This document shows positions 35,880-44,475 of a DNA stretch of 64,000 nucleotides, one piece after another (position 1 is the stretch's first letter; each line of letters starts with the position of its first letter). Under the pieces are notes generated by a model. That model did not search any database. It was not told the DNA's origin and worked only from the letters and a program-made list of their open reading frames with translations. This DNA comes from VBDM01 sp035702665 (GTDB lineage Bacteria > Pseudomonadota > Gammaproteobacteria > Burkholderiales > SG8-39), in NCBI GenBank assembly GCA_035702665.1, contig DASSQD010000138.1, positions 1-64,000 on the forward strand, written 5' to 3'. The position numbers were made by a program, and so were the translations under genes.

Positions 35880-36476
35880 TCAGTTCCGAAACGCCTCCAG
35901 CGACATCCACAGCTTCACTTCGTCGCTCACCGGACCGACGATGAACTTCATGCCGAAATCCGAGCGCTTGAACGATCCGGTGGCGTTGCCGCCGCAGAAG
36001 TAGCGCTTGCCCTGGGTGCGGGGGTCGGGCCCGCAATTCCAGCGCTCGACGGTGAGATTCACCGGCTTGGTCACGCCGAGCAGCGTCAGCTCGCCCTCGA
36101 TCGCCGCGGGATGGTCGCCGCTGAACTTGCTTGCCTTGCCCTTGTACGTCATCGTCGGGAACTCGGCGACGTTGAAGAAGTCGGGCGAGCGCAGGTGCTC
36201 GTCGCGCGAGCGCGGCCGGTCGCCCTTGTCGCCGTCCCCGGTGCTGAGGGTCGCTGTCGGTACCGTGATCTCGATTGATCCCGTCTTGGCAGCGGTGTCG
36301 AGCGTCATCTTCCCCGAGATCTTTTCGAAGCGGCCGCGGATGATCGAGGTGTTGAGGTGGACCACCTCGAAATAGGGAATGCTGTGGTAGGGATCGACGG
36401 TGAACGACTCGGGCGCCGCGGTTGCGGCGAGCGGCAGCGCCGCGGCGATCAGACCTGCGGTGAGTTTCGACGGCAT
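35880..36476 (-). CDS. YceI-family periplasmic protein
   Basis: A 198-residue lipocalin-like protein with a signal peptide ending ATA at about residue 20, then FTVDPYHSIPYFEVVHLNTS, the family's opening strand. The conserved TLLGVTKPVNLTVE and the C-terminal SDEVKLWMSLEA are also present. YceI proteins bind polyisoprenoid lipids in a beta-barrel; their physiological role is unclear. AGGAGAACC precedes the start. The integral membrane protein gene at 36507 lies 30 bases upstream on the same strand. Confidence 0.9.
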   Translation of the reverse strand: MPSKLTAGLIAAALPLAATAAPESFTVDPYHSIPYFEVVHLNTSIIRGRFEKISGKMTLDTAAKTGSIEITVPTATLSTGDGDKGDRPRSRDEHLRSPDFFNVAEFPTMTYKGKASKFSGDHPAAIEGELTLLGVTKPVNLTVERWNCGPDPRTQGKRYFCGGNATGSFKRSDFGMKFIVGPVSDEVKLWMSLEAFRN

Positions 36477-36506
36477 GGTTCTCCTCCTTGACGGGTTGAT
36501 GTGATT

Positions 36507-37322
36507 TCAGCCGCCCGCGTGCCATGCGAGCACGCAGGCGATTCCGGCGACGACGAATCCGTACAGCGACGACAGCACCGCCTGCAGCCACAGCGCCGCG
36601 CCGGCGGGCACGGGCAGGTTGGCCGCGACGGGGACCAGCGCGAGCACGACGACGGAGTACCACGGCAGCTGCGCCAGGATCATCGCCGCCGAGGCGATCA
36701 GGATCGCGACGACGGTGACGCTCAGCGTGAAGGTCGCGCCGGCGTAGCTGCGCTTGCCGGTGATCATCTGCACCAGCAGGAAGGCGCCCGAGCCGGCGGC
36801 GACCGCGACGCCGTAGAGGCCGTAGGTCAGCGCGGCGCCGAAGATGGCGGCGACACCCGTGCCGATGCCGAGCGCGAGGCCCGACGCGGCGCTGCGCACG
36901 CTGTCTCCGGCAAGCCGCTGCTCGGAGAAGCCGACGACCCAGGCGGCCCCGAGGACGGCCGTGGCGCCCGGCAGCAGGGCGCGCGCCAGGTCCTTCTGGG
37001 CGAGCACCGGCCAGAAGATCCACGCGGCCGCCGCTGCGCCCGCGGCCGCGAGCAGGGTGGAGCCGAGGCGGGTCGGCCTGAACGCGAAGTCGACGAAGAT
37101 CCCCGCGAGCGGCGCGGCGAGCCCGAGAAGGATGATCTTGCGCGTCGCGGTCAGCGGCGTGAAGCCGAATCCGGCGATGAAGTAGACGGCGGTGGCGAAG
37201 GCGGCGACGACGGCGAGGCCGCCGAGGCGATAGCGCCCGAGCAGCACCGCGACAACGAGGCCCGCGATGAACGGGGCGGCGCCTCCCTGAACCGCCGGAT
37301 TCGCGAGGAGGTCCTGCATCAT
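36507..37322 (-). CDS. Hypothetical polytopic membrane protein
   Basis: I do not recognise a specific family. The 271-residue product is almost wholly hydrophobic, with about eight to nine membrane helices, and very rich in Ala, Gly, Leu and Val. The ATG at 37322 overlaps the TGA of the glutathione-transferase-like gene (ATGATG), so it belongs to the UDG-GST operon. The longer frame upstream is out-of-frame GST sequence. No transporter motif is visible; it could be a permease-like or stress membrane protein. Confidence 0.7.
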   Translation of the reverse strand: MMQDLLANPAVQGGAAPFIAGLVVAVLLGRYRLGGLAVVAAFATAVYFIAGFGFTPLTATRKIILLGLAAPLAGIFVDFAFRPTRLGSTLLAAAGAAAAAWIFWPVLAQKDLARALLPGATAVLGAAWVVGFSEQRLAGDSVRSAASGLALGIGTGVAAIFGAALTYGLYGVAVAAGSGAFLLVQMITGKRSYAGATFTLSVTVVAILIASAAMILAQLPWYSVVVLALVPVAANLPVPAGAALWLQAVLSSLYGFVVAGIACVLAWHAGG

Positions 37323-37927
37323 TCGCGCGGGATCGTGTCCTGAAAGGACGGGCGCTCGGACAGCTTGGCGAAGTGCCGGGCGAGGTTGGCGTGATCCTTG
37401 TTCCAGTCCATCTTGGGATAGCGGAAATCGAGCCACCCCAGGCACACGCCGACGGCGATGTCGGCGAGCGTGCAGGCGTTGCCCGCGCACCAGGGCTTCT
37501 CCCCGAGCTCCGCGTCGAGCGCCGTGAGCCCGGAGCGCACCTTGCCCATCTGGCGGTCGATCCAGGCCGTGTTGCGCAGCTTCGCCTCGCGCTGGTTCTC
37601 CAGCCGCGCCGCGACGCCGGCGTCGAGCACGCCGTCGGCGAGCGCCTCCCAGCGTCGCACCTCGACGCGCTCGCGCGGTTCGGCGGGCACGAGGCGCGAC
37701 AGCGGCGAGGCGCCGTCGAGGAACGCCACGATCACGCGCGAATCGTAGAGCGCCGAGCCGTCGTCGAGCACCAGCACCGGCACCTTGCCGAGCGGATTGA
37801 ACTTCGGAGTGACAGCGTCCGCCTTCCACGGATTGTCGATCTCGAATTCGTAGTCGATCTTCTTCTCCGCGAGCACGACGCGCACCTTGCGGGTGAACGG
37901 GCTGGCGAGCGAGCCGATGAGTTTCAT
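37319..37927 (-). CDS. Glutathione S-transferase family protein
   Basis: A 202-residue GST. The thioredoxin-like N-domain begins MKLIGSLASPFTRKVRVVLAE, with Ser9 in the usual catalytic position and the cis-proline in GKVPVLVLDDGSALYDSRVI. The helical C-domain contains CTLADIAVGV, the N-capping box. The organisation resembles YibF-type bacterial GSTs. Its start overlaps the stop of the UDG-like gene (ATGA), and its stop overlaps the next start, so the three genes form a tight operon. Confidence 0.9.
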   Translation of the reverse strand: MKLIGSLASPFTRKVRVVLAEKKIDYEFEIDNPWKADAVTPKFNPLGKVPVLVLDDGSALYDSRVIVAFLDGASPLSRLVPAEPRERVEVRRWEALADGVLDAGVAARLENQREAKLRNTAWIDRQMGKVRSGLTALDAELGEKPWCAGNACTLADIAVGVCLGWLDFRYPKMDWNKDHANLARHFAKLSERPSFQDTIPRE

Positions 37928-38574
37928 GCCGCGGATTTTACCCGTTCCGCGGAAAGCGCCGGGGCCAAACAGGCCTTGACGCGCTTGCGGAGCTGCGGCA
38001 GGACGTCGCGGTCGAACCAGGCGTTGTTCTTCAACCAGCGTCGGTTGCGCGGGCTGGGATGCGGCAGAGGGAAGAACTCGGGCAGGTACTCCTCCCGCGC
38101 GCGCACCGTTTCCGCCAGCGTCTTCTTTCTCCGCGCTCCGAGGTAGTAGGCGTGCGCATAGCTCCCGACCAGCAGCGTGAGGCGGATTCCCGGGAGCTGC
38201 GCGCGCAGACGCGGATGCCAGTGCGGAGCGCATTCGGGACGCGGCGGCAGGTCGCCCGACTCGCCCGTCCCCGGGTAGCAGAAGCCGATGGGGATGATGG
38301 CGATGCGGCGCTCGTCGTAGAAGGCGTCGCGCGTGAGGCGCAGCCACTCCCGCAGGAGGTCGCCGGACGGGTCGTTCCAGGGAACGCCGGTCGCGTGCAC
38401 GCGCCGTCCGGGCGCCTGCCCGACGATGAGCAGGCTCGCGCCCGGCGAAGCGCGCAGCACGGGCCGGGGAGGATTGGGCAGGTGCGCCTCGCAGATCCTG
38501 CAGGCGCGGACCTCGCCGAGGAGCCGCGCGAATCCGGCCGCCGTCACCCGCATGTTAAAATTCGCCTTGCTCAT
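37924..38574 (-). CDS. Uracil-DNA glycosylase superfamily protein
   Basis: A 216-residue protein (from ATG 38574) with motif A LLIVGQAPGRRVHATGVPW and motif B FPLPHPSPRNRRW of the uracil-DNA glycosylase superfamily. Only one Cys pair (CRIC) is seen near the N-terminus, so the four-cysteine iron-sulfur cluster of families 4 and 5 is not complete. Starts at GTG 38577, ATG 38574 or ATG 38553 are all possible. The last would leave the purB promoter free. It is divergent from purB across only a few bases and heads the GST operon. Confidence 0.78.
   Translation of the reverse strand: MSKANFNMRVTAAGFARLLGEVRACRICEAHLPNPPRPVLRASPGASLLIVGQAPGRRVHATGVPWNDPSGDLLREWLRLTRDAFYDERRIAIIPIGFCYPGTGESGDLPPRPECAPHWHPRLRAQLPGIRLTLLVGSYAHAYYLGARRKKTLAETVRAREEYLPEFFPLPHPSPRNRRWLKNNAWFDRDVLPQLRKRVKACLAPALSAERVKSAA
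38556..38561 (+). promoter_or_regulatory. Probable -10 element of purB
   Basis: TAAAAT lies 29 bases before the purB ATG in the only AT-rich patch of the spacer. No good -35 is seen, and it falls inside the longer forms of the divergent UDG-like gene. Confidence 0.35.
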
Positions 38575-38589
38575 CACACAGGTCCGTCG

Positions 38590-39960
38590 ATGCCGCCGCT
38601 CTCACCGCTGAGCGCATTATCTCCTCTGGACGGACGCTACCACAAGCAACTCGAGCCGCTGCGATCCTGCTTCAGCGAAGCCGCACTCTTCCGTCACCGC
38701 GTGGCGATCGAGATCCGCTGGCTGCTGGCGCTCGCCGGCGAGGCCGCGATCGCCGAGATCAAGCCGTTCTCGAAGGACACGAGCCGGGCGCTCGAGAGCC
38801 TCGTCGCGTCGTTCTCCGAGGACGACGCGGCGCAGGTCAAGGCGATCGAGGCCGAGACCAACCACGACGTCAAGGCGATCGAATACTGGCTGAAGCAGCG
38901 GCTCGCGGGGAATCCGGAGGCTGCGCGCGTCGCCGGCTTCGTGCACTTCGCCTGCACTTCCGAGGACATCAACAACCTGGCGTACGCGCTGATGCTCAAG
39001 GACGCGCGCGACCGCGTGCTGCTGCCCGCGCTCGACCGCGTGGTCGAGGCGCTCGCAGCGATGGCGAAGTCGCTCGCCGACGCGCCCATGCTGTCGCGCA
39101 CTCACGGGCAGCCGGCGACGCCGACGACGCTCGGCAAGGAGCTCGCGAACTTCGCGCACCGCCTGCGCCGCGCGCGCAAGAGCATCGCCTCGGTGTCGCT
39201 GACCGGGAAGATCAACGGCGCGGTCGGCAACTACAACGCCCACATTGCCGCGTACCCCGATTTCGATTGGGAAGCCTTCGCCCGGCGCTTCGTCGAGTCC
39301 CTCGGCCTCGAGTTCAACCCCTACACCACCCAGATCGAGCCGCACGACAGCCTGGCCGAGCAGTTCGACGCCTTCGCACGCGCCAACACCGTGCTGCTCG
39401 ACCTCGACCGCGACGTCTGGGGCTACGTCTCGCTCGGCTACTTCAGGCAGAAGACCAAGGCGGGCGAGGTCGGATCCTCGACCATGCCGCACAAGGTCAA
39501 CCCCATCGATTTCGAGAACTCGGAAGGCAACCTCGGCATCGCCAACGCGCTGCTGCGGCACCTTTCGGAGAAGCTGCCGGTGTCGCGCTGGCAGCGCGAC
39601 CTGTCCGACTCGACCGTGCAGAGGAACATCGGCGTCGCCCTCGGGCACGCGCTGCTCGCCTACGAGTCGTGCCTCAAGGGCCTCGGGAAGCTCGAGGCCG
39701 ACCGCGCGCGCATGCTCGAGGACCTGGAGGCGAACGGGGAAGTGCTCGGCGAGGCGGTGCAGACCGTGATGCGGAAATTCGGGCTCCCGGACCCCTACGA
39801 GCAGCTGAAGGCGCTGACGCGCGGCAAGCGCATCGACGGCGAGGCGATGCGCGCCTTCATCAAAGGGCTCGCGCTGCCCGAGGCCGAGAAGGCGAGGCTG
39901 CTCAAGCTCACGCCCGCGACGTATACGGGCAAGGCCGCCGATCTCGCGCGCAAGCTTTGA
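38590..39960 (+). CDS. purB: Adenylosuccinate lyase
   Basis: A 456-residue member of the fumarase/aspartase superfamily. The start at 38590 gives the conserved opening LSPLDGRYHKQLEPL; the frame upstream is antisense. The catalytic loop SSTMPHKVNPIDFENSEGN, the TSEDINNLAYAL segment and LSRTHGQPATPTTLGKE place it firmly with the PurB group of E. coli type. It splits adenylosuccinate to AMP and SAICAR to AICAR in purine synthesis. The TGA overlaps the TTG start of the BenE-like permease. Confidence 0.96.
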   Translation: MPPLSPLSALSPLDGRYHKQLEPLRSCFSEAALFRHRVAIEIRWLLALAGEAAIAEIKPFSKDTSRALESLVASFSEDDAAQVKAIEAETNHDVKAIEYWLKQRLAGNPEAARVAGFVHFACTSEDINNLAYALMLKDARDRVLLPALDRVVEALAAMAKSLADAPMLSRTHGQPATPTTLGKELANFAHRLRRARKSIASVSLTGKINGAVGNYNAHIAAYPDFDWEAFARRFVESLGLEFNPYTTQIEPHDSLAEQFDAFARANTVLLDLDRDVWGYVSLGYFRQKTKAGEVGSSTMPHKVNPIDFENSEGNLGIANALLRHLSEKLPVSRWQRDLSDSTVQRNIGVALGHALLAYESCLKGLGKLEADRARMLEDLEANGEVLGEAVQTVMRKFGLPDPYEQLKALTRGKRIDGEAMRAFIKGLALPEAEKARLLKLTPATYTGKAADLARKL

Positions 39961-41153
39961 ATCCTCCAAGTCTGCGCAAGGCGCTTGCCGATTTCGGCGG
40001 CGTCTATTTCGCCAACGGCCTGGTCGCGTTCCTGTTCGCGGCCTCCGGCCCGGTGGCGATCATCCTCGCGGTGGGCACGCGCGGCGGGCTCGCGCCTTCC
40101 GATCTTTCCTCGTGGATCTTCGGCGCGTTCTTCGTCAACGGCCTCATCAGCATCGCCTTCTGCTGGTACTTCAGGCAGCCGCTGGTCTTCCTCTGGACCA
40201 TTCCGGGCGCCGTGCTCGTCGGGCCGGCACTTACGCACCTGAGCTGGCCCGAGGTGATCGGCGCCTTCGTCGCAACCGGTATTCTGATGCTCGCGCTGGG
40301 CCTCTCGGGCTGGGTGCGCCGCGCGATGGAAGCGGTCCCCATGCCGATCGTCATGGGCATGGTCGCGGGCGTGTTCCTGCGCTTCGGCCTGGACATGGTG
40401 TTCGCGATCCGCGACGACGCGCGGATCGCCGCGCCCATGGTCGCGGCGTTCGCCGTGGCCGGAGCCTTTCCGCGCCTCGCGCGCATCGCTCCGCCGCTGA
40501 TCGTCGCGCTGGCGGTCGGAATCGCCATGATCTGGCTGCTCGGGCGATTCGCGCCGGGTCCGGAGACCCTGGCGATGGTGCACCCGAACCTCTACCGGCC
40601 GGCGTTCTCCTGGCGAGCGATGGTCGAGCTGGTGGTGCCGCTCGCGATCACGGTGCTGGTGGTGCAGAACGGCCAGGGGATCACGGTGCTGCGCTCCGCC
40701 GGCCACACGCCGCCCGTGGACGCGATCGCGGCCGCGTGCGGCGCCGGCGCCATCGTCACCGCCTTCGTCGGCGCGGTCCCGACCTGCCTTACCGGTCCGG
40801 TGAACGCGATCATCTCCTCGTCGGGCGAGAGGCCGCGGCACTACACCGCGGGGATCTTCGTCGGCGTGCTCGCGCTCGGCTTCGGCCTGTTCGCGCCGGT
40901 GTTCACCCGCCTGATGCTCGGCACGCCCAAGGCGTTCATCGCCGCGCTCGCCGGGCTCGCGATGCTGCGGGTGCTGCAGAGCGCCTTCACCGTAAGCTTC
41001 AGGGACCGCTTCGCGCTCGGCGCGCTCGTCACGTTCCTCGTCACCGTCGCCGACATCCCCATCCTCAACATCGGGGCGCCTTTCTGGGGGCTCGTATCCG
41101 GCTACCTCGCGTCGCGCCTGCTCGAGCGCGAAGACTTCGCGGTGCGGCGATGA
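39957..41153 (+). CDS. BenE-family benzoate/H+ symporter-like permease
   Basis: A 398-residue membrane protein of the BenE family. The TTG start overlaps the purB stop as TTGA; no other start fits, and the protein opens with SLRKALADFGGVYFANGLVAF. BenE-like features are FAASGPVAIILAVG, IPGAVLVGPALTHLSWPEVIGAF, MVAGVFLRFGLDMV and the repeated GQGITVLRSAGHTPP with TCLTGPVNAIISSSGER. BenE imports benzoate, but distant members have other, mostly unknown substrates. Coupling to purB is probably only translational economy. Confidence 0.87.
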   Translation: MNPPSLRKALADFGGVYFANGLVAFLFAASGPVAIILAVGTRGGLAPSDLSSWIFGAFFVNGLISIAFCWYFRQPLVFLWTIPGAVLVGPALTHLSWPEVIGAFVATGILMLALGLSGWVRRAMEAVPMPIVMGMVAGVFLRFGLDMVFAIRDDARIAAPMVAAFAVAGAFPRLARIAPPLIVALAVGIAMIWLLGRFAPGPETLAMVHPNLYRPAFSWRAMVELVVPLAITVLVVQNGQGITVLRSAGHTPPVDAIAAACGAGAIVTAFVGAVPTCLTGPVNAIISSSGERPRHYTAGIFVGVLALGFGLFAPVFTRLMLGTPKAFIAALAGLAMLRVLQSAFTVSFRDRFALGALVTFLVTVADIPILNIGAPFWGLVSGYLASRLLEREDFAVRR

Positions 41154-42037
41154 GCGCCGCGGGACTCCCCGCCGCGCTGCGCGGCGCCATGTGGATGGTG
41201 GGCGCGCTGCTGTCTTTTTCTATCATGGCGGTTTCGGTGCGCGAGCTGCTGCGCACCATGGGCAGCTTCGAGATCCTGTTCATCCGCAGCTTCATGTCCT
41301 TGCTGTTTCTTCTGTTCCTGCTTCCGAGCCGGGGGTTCGGGGCGTTGAGGACGGAGCACTTCGGGCTGCACGTGCTGCGCAACGTCTTTCACTTCGGCGG
41401 CCAGTACGCCTGGGTGTACGCCATCTCGCTGCTGCCGCTCGCCACCGTATTCGCGATCGAGTTCACCATGCCGGTGTGGGCGGCGGTGCTGGCGATGATC
41501 TTCCTCGGCGAGCGCCTGAATCATGGCCGCGTCGTCATGCTCACGCTCGGGGTCGTCGGGGTCTTCGTGATGCTGCGGCCGGGCTTCGGGGTGATCCAGC
41601 CGGCGGCGCTGGTCATGCTGGTCGGAGCGTTCGCCTACGCCTCGACGATGATCGCGACCAAGCGCCTGGCCGGGCACGACTCGGCGTTCGCCATCCTCTT
41701 CTACATGGCGGTGATCCAGCTGCCGCTCGGCCTGATTCCCGCGCTTGCCCAGTGGGCGTGGCCGGGACTGCGCGACCTGCCTTGGGTGATCGCGCTCGGC
41801 GTGGTGGGCCTGTCCGCGCACTACTGCATGACGCGCGCCTTCCGCATCGCCGACGCGATGGTGGTCGTCCCGATCGATTTCCTGCGTCTGCCCCTGATCG
41901 CCGTGGTCGGCGCGCTGTTCTACGGCGAGCCGCTCCAGCTCGTTATTATGATCGGCGCGGCGATCATCTTCGCCGGAACGTTCTACAGCATCCGCCGCGA
42001 GAGCATGGGGCGGCTGGCGCCTGCGCCGGGAGACTAG
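41150..42037 (+). CDS. DMT-superfamily (EamA) permease
   Basis: A 295-residue, ten-helix drug/metabolite transporter with two EamA repeats. Each repeat carries the typical proline-rich helix (FAIEFTMPVWAAVLAMIFLGERL and VVPIDFLRLPLIAVVGALFYGEPL). RhtA/YdcZ-type exporters in this group move amino acids or metabolites, but no specific signal is visible. The ATG overlaps the BenE-like stop (ATGA). The stop overlaps the stop of the convergent cytochrome gene at 42034. Confidence 0.88.
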   Translation: MSAAGLPAALRGAMWMVGALLSFSIMAVSVRELLRTMGSFEILFIRSFMSLLFLLFLLPSRGFGALRTEHFGLHVLRNVFHFGGQYAWVYAISLLPLATVFAIEFTMPVWAAVLAMIFLGERLNHGRVVMLTLGVVGVFVMLRPGFGVIQPAALVMLVGAFAYASTMIATKRLAGHDSAFAILFYMAVIQLPLGLIPALAQWAWPGLRDLPWVIALGVVGLSAHYCMTRAFRIADAMVVVPIDFLRLPLIAVVGALFYGEPLQLVIMIGAAIIFAGTFYSIRRESMGRLAPAPGD

Positions 42038-42885
42038 CTCTTCTTCTCCGTCGGCAGCGGCGGAAGCGTGCGCAGGTAGGCGATCAGCGCGTCGAGGTCG
42101 GCCGGAGTGAGCTGGCTCGTCGTGTTCTTGATGACCTCGCCCATCGCTTCCGCGGGAACGTCGCCTTCGGCGGTGAGGCCGGTGACGAGGAAATCCTTGA
42201 TCTCCTTGTCGCTCTGCTTCTTGAGGTTCGTCGGCGTGAGGTTCGCGACGCTTTTGCCGTCGGGCCCCTTGCCGCCGGCGAGGAAGCGGTCGGACTTCGG
42301 GCCGCCGAGGAAGTTGCGCGGCGTGTGGCACTCGCCGCAATGGCCGAGCGCCTGCACCAGGTACGCGCCGCGGTTGACGATCTCGGATACGCCCGGAATG
42401 CTCGTGAAGGCTCCGGGGGTGAAGTAGAGCCATTTCCAGATCGATACCAGCCAGCGCCAGCCGAAGAAGAACCACAGGTCGTGCTCGCGGCTGGGCGTCG
42501 CGCTCGGCGGCAGCGCGCGCAAGTAGGCCCACAGGTCGCGGGCATCGCCGTCGGTGATCTTGGTGAACGACGGGTAGGGAAACGCCGGGAAGAAGTTCGA
42601 TCCGTCGGGCCGCTCGCCCAGGCGCAGCGCGCGCAGGAAGTCGGCCTCGGTCCAGTTGCCGATCCCCGCCTGCTTGTCCGGGGTGATGTTCGGTCCGTAG
42701 AAGGTGCCGAAGGGCGTCTTCAGCGCGCGGCCGCCGGCGTAGGGCACGGCGCCTTCCTTGTCCTCGGTGTGGCAGCCGACGCAGCCGCCGGCCTTGGCGA
42801 GATATTCGCCGCGCTTCGCGTCGCCCTGCGCGAGCGCGGTTGCCGCGGCGAATAGGATGACGAGGACAAGCGGTATGCGGATCAT
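42034..42885 (-). CDS. Diheme cytochrome c
   Basis: A 283-residue periplasmic cytochrome with a signal peptide ending ALAQ (about residue 20). Two class I heme sites are visible: GGCVGCHTED (Cys35, Cys38, His39) and GHCGECHTPRN near residue 175, each in a cytochrome c fold separated by a linker. The form resembles the cytochrome subunits of membrane-linked dehydrogenases, but no dehydrogenase is adjacent. No ribosome site is seen before the ATG. A CATAAT hexamer on the minus strand ends 7 bases from it, so the message may be nearly leaderless. Confidence 0.85.
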   Translation of the reverse strand: MIRIPLVLVILFAAATALAQGDAKRGEYLAKAGGCVGCHTEDKEGAVPYAGGRALKTPFGTFYGPNITPDKQAGIGNWTEADFLRALRLGERPDGSNFFPAFPYPSFTKITDGDARDLWAYLRALPPSATPSREHDLWFFFGWRWLVSIWKWLYFTPGAFTSIPGVSEIVNRGAYLVQALGHCGECHTPRNFLGGPKSDRFLAGGKGPDGKSVANLTPTNLKKQSDKEIKDFLVTGLTAEGDVPAEAMGEVIKNTTSQLTPADLDALIAYLRTLPPLPTEKKS

Positions 42886-42900
42886 GCGCGGATTATGCCG

Positions 42901-42934
42901 ATAAAAAGAAAGCCCCGCCTCGGGCGGGGCTTTC
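42901..42934 (-). terminator. Rho-independent terminator of the cytochrome c' gene
   Basis: A perfect 12-bp stem (GAAAGCCCCGCC at 42908-42919 with its complement at 42923-42934) and a 3-base loop. Read on the minus strand it is followed by TTTTTAT. It lies 15 bases after the stop of the minus-strand gene at 42950. Confidence 0.85.
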
Positions 42935-42949
42935 TCGGGCGAAACTCGC

Positions 42950-43414
42950 TTACTGCTTCTCGCGGAAATCCTGATGGCAGCCGCCGCAGGCCTTGCCCAC
43001 GCCGCCGATCGCCGCCTTCTGCGCGGCTTCGTCGCCGCCCCTGGAAACTGCGACGAGCGCCGTGATGGCCTTGTGGAAGTTCTCCTGGGCTTGCTGGAAC
43101 TTGGCCGGCTCGCTCCAGACCGCCGGCAGCGCGGCGTTCTTCACGGTCGCGTCCTTGCTCGCGGGCGCGAAGCCGTCCCAGGGCATGCGCGAGAGGGCGT
43201 CGAGCAGCGCGGCGTTCATCGCCACGGTGTCGGCGTTGTAGGGAACCTTTCCCTGGGCCATGCCGGCCAGCGGGCCGAAGTACTTGCCCTGCAGGGTCAT
43301 GGCCGCCTGCCGCTGCTTGACCAGGATCTCGGGCTTGACCTGGGCGAATGCCGTCTGGGCGACGCCCGCGCTCAGCGCGAGGCCCAGACCGGCCAATAGA
43401 ATTCTCTTGTTCAT
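42950..43414 (-). CDS. Cytochrome c' (class II)
   Basis: A 154-residue periplasmic cytochrome. The start at 43414 follows GAGGAGAATCG and gives a clean signal peptide (MNKRILLAGLGLALSAG, ending TAFAQ). The single heme motif CGGCHQDFREKQ is at the extreme C-terminus, the hallmark of four-helix class II cytochromes c'. These bind NO and are often linked to nitrosative stress. A TACAAT hexamer on the minus strand (43455-43460) could be its -10. A strong terminator follows, so it is probably a single-gene unit. Confidence 0.92.
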   Translation of the reverse strand: MNKRILLAGLGLALSAGVAQTAFAQVKPEILVKQRQAAMTLQGKYFGPLAGMAQGKVPYNADTVAMNAALLDALSRMPWDGFAPASKDATVKNAALPAVWSEPAKFQQAQENFHKAITALVAVSRGGDEAAQKAAIGGVGKACGGCHQDFREKQ

Positions 43415-43528
43415 TCGATTCTCCTCGTTAGGATGGTTCAGGGTGGCAAACGGCATTGTAGCGGCATCCGGCCGCATGGCTGCGATAACAGTTCTCTCGG
43501 CGAGTTTATTCCCGGGCCGGGAGCCGAT

Positions 43529-44461
43529 CTAGACTACGGCTTCCTCCTTCTTCTCCCTGATCGGCTTCACCAGGTCCTCGCGCCGCACGCCGAGCCAGCG
43601 CACGAGGGGCGCCATCACCAGCACCGAGGAGTAGATGCCGAAGCAGATGCCGATGGTGAGGGCCAGGGCGAAGTAGTGCAGCGCCGGTCCCCCGAACACC
43701 AGCATCGACGAGACCATCGTCTGGGTGCAGCCGTGCGTGATGATGGTGCGCGAGATCGTGCGGGTGATGGCGTTGTCGATGATCTCGGTGACCGAGGCTT
43801 TCCTCATCTTGCGGAAGTTCTCCCGGATCCTGTCGGCGATGACTACCGACTCGTTCACCGAGTAGCCGAGGACGGCGAGCACCGCGGCGAGCACCGGCAA
43901 CGAGAACTCCCACTGGAAGAACGCGAAGAACCCGAGGATGATCACGACGTCGTGCAGGTTGGCGATGATCGCCGCGACGCCGAATTTCCATTCGAAGCGC
44001 AGCGCGAGGTAAAGGACGATGCCGATCGAGGTGATGAGCAGGGCGAGCGCGCCGTTCTCGGCGAGCTCCCTGCCCACCTGGGGCCCGACGAACTCGACGC
44101 GCCGCAGCGTCGCCCCGGCGTCCTGCGCGGCCAGGGCCTCCATGACGGCCTTCGACAGCTCCGAGCTGTTCTGGCCGGGCTTGAGCGGCATCCGGACGAG
44201 CACGTCGTGCGAGGACCCGAAGTTCTGCACCGAGTAGTCGTTGTAGCCGCGCGAGTCGAGCGCCTTGCGGATGCCGTCGACGTCGGCGGTGCGCGCGTAG
44301 CTCACCTCCATCACGGTGCCGCCGGTGAACTCGATCGAGTAGTTCAATCCCTTGGTGGAGAGGAAGAACACCGCGAGCAGGAAGGTGACCAGCGACACCA
44401 TGTTGAACGCCAGCGCGTGGCGCATGAAGGGGATGTCGCGGCGGATCTTGAAGAACTCCAT
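43529..44461 (-). CDS. secF: Protein translocase subunit SecF
   Basis: A 310-residue inner-membrane protein with six helices: one N-terminal, a large periplasmic loop, and five in the C-terminal half. Typical segments are SIEFTGGTVMEVSYA, FVGPQVGRELAENGALAL, GYSVNESVVIADRIRENFR and NDAITRT-like DNAITRTISRTIITHG. With SecD it uses the proton gradient to pull preproteins through SecYEG. It ends the queA-tgt-yajC-secD-secF run, 14 bases after secD. Confidence 0.96.
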   Translation of the reverse strand: MEFFKIRRDIPFMRHALAFNMVSLVTFLLAVFFLSTKGLNYSIEFTGGTVMEVSYARTADVDGIRKALDSRGYNDYSVQNFGSSHDVLVRMPLKPGQNSSELSKAVMEALAAQDAGATLRRVEFVGPQVGRELAENGALALLITSIGIVLYLALRFEWKFGVAAIIANLHDVVIILGFFAFFQWEFSLPVLAAVLAVLGYSVNESVVIADRIRENFRKMRKASVTEIIDNAITRTISRTIITHGCTQTMVSSMLVFGGPALHYFALALTIGICFGIYSSVLVMAPLVRWLGVRREDLVKPIREKKEEAVV

Positions 44462-44475
44462 CTAAGCTTCTTTCG

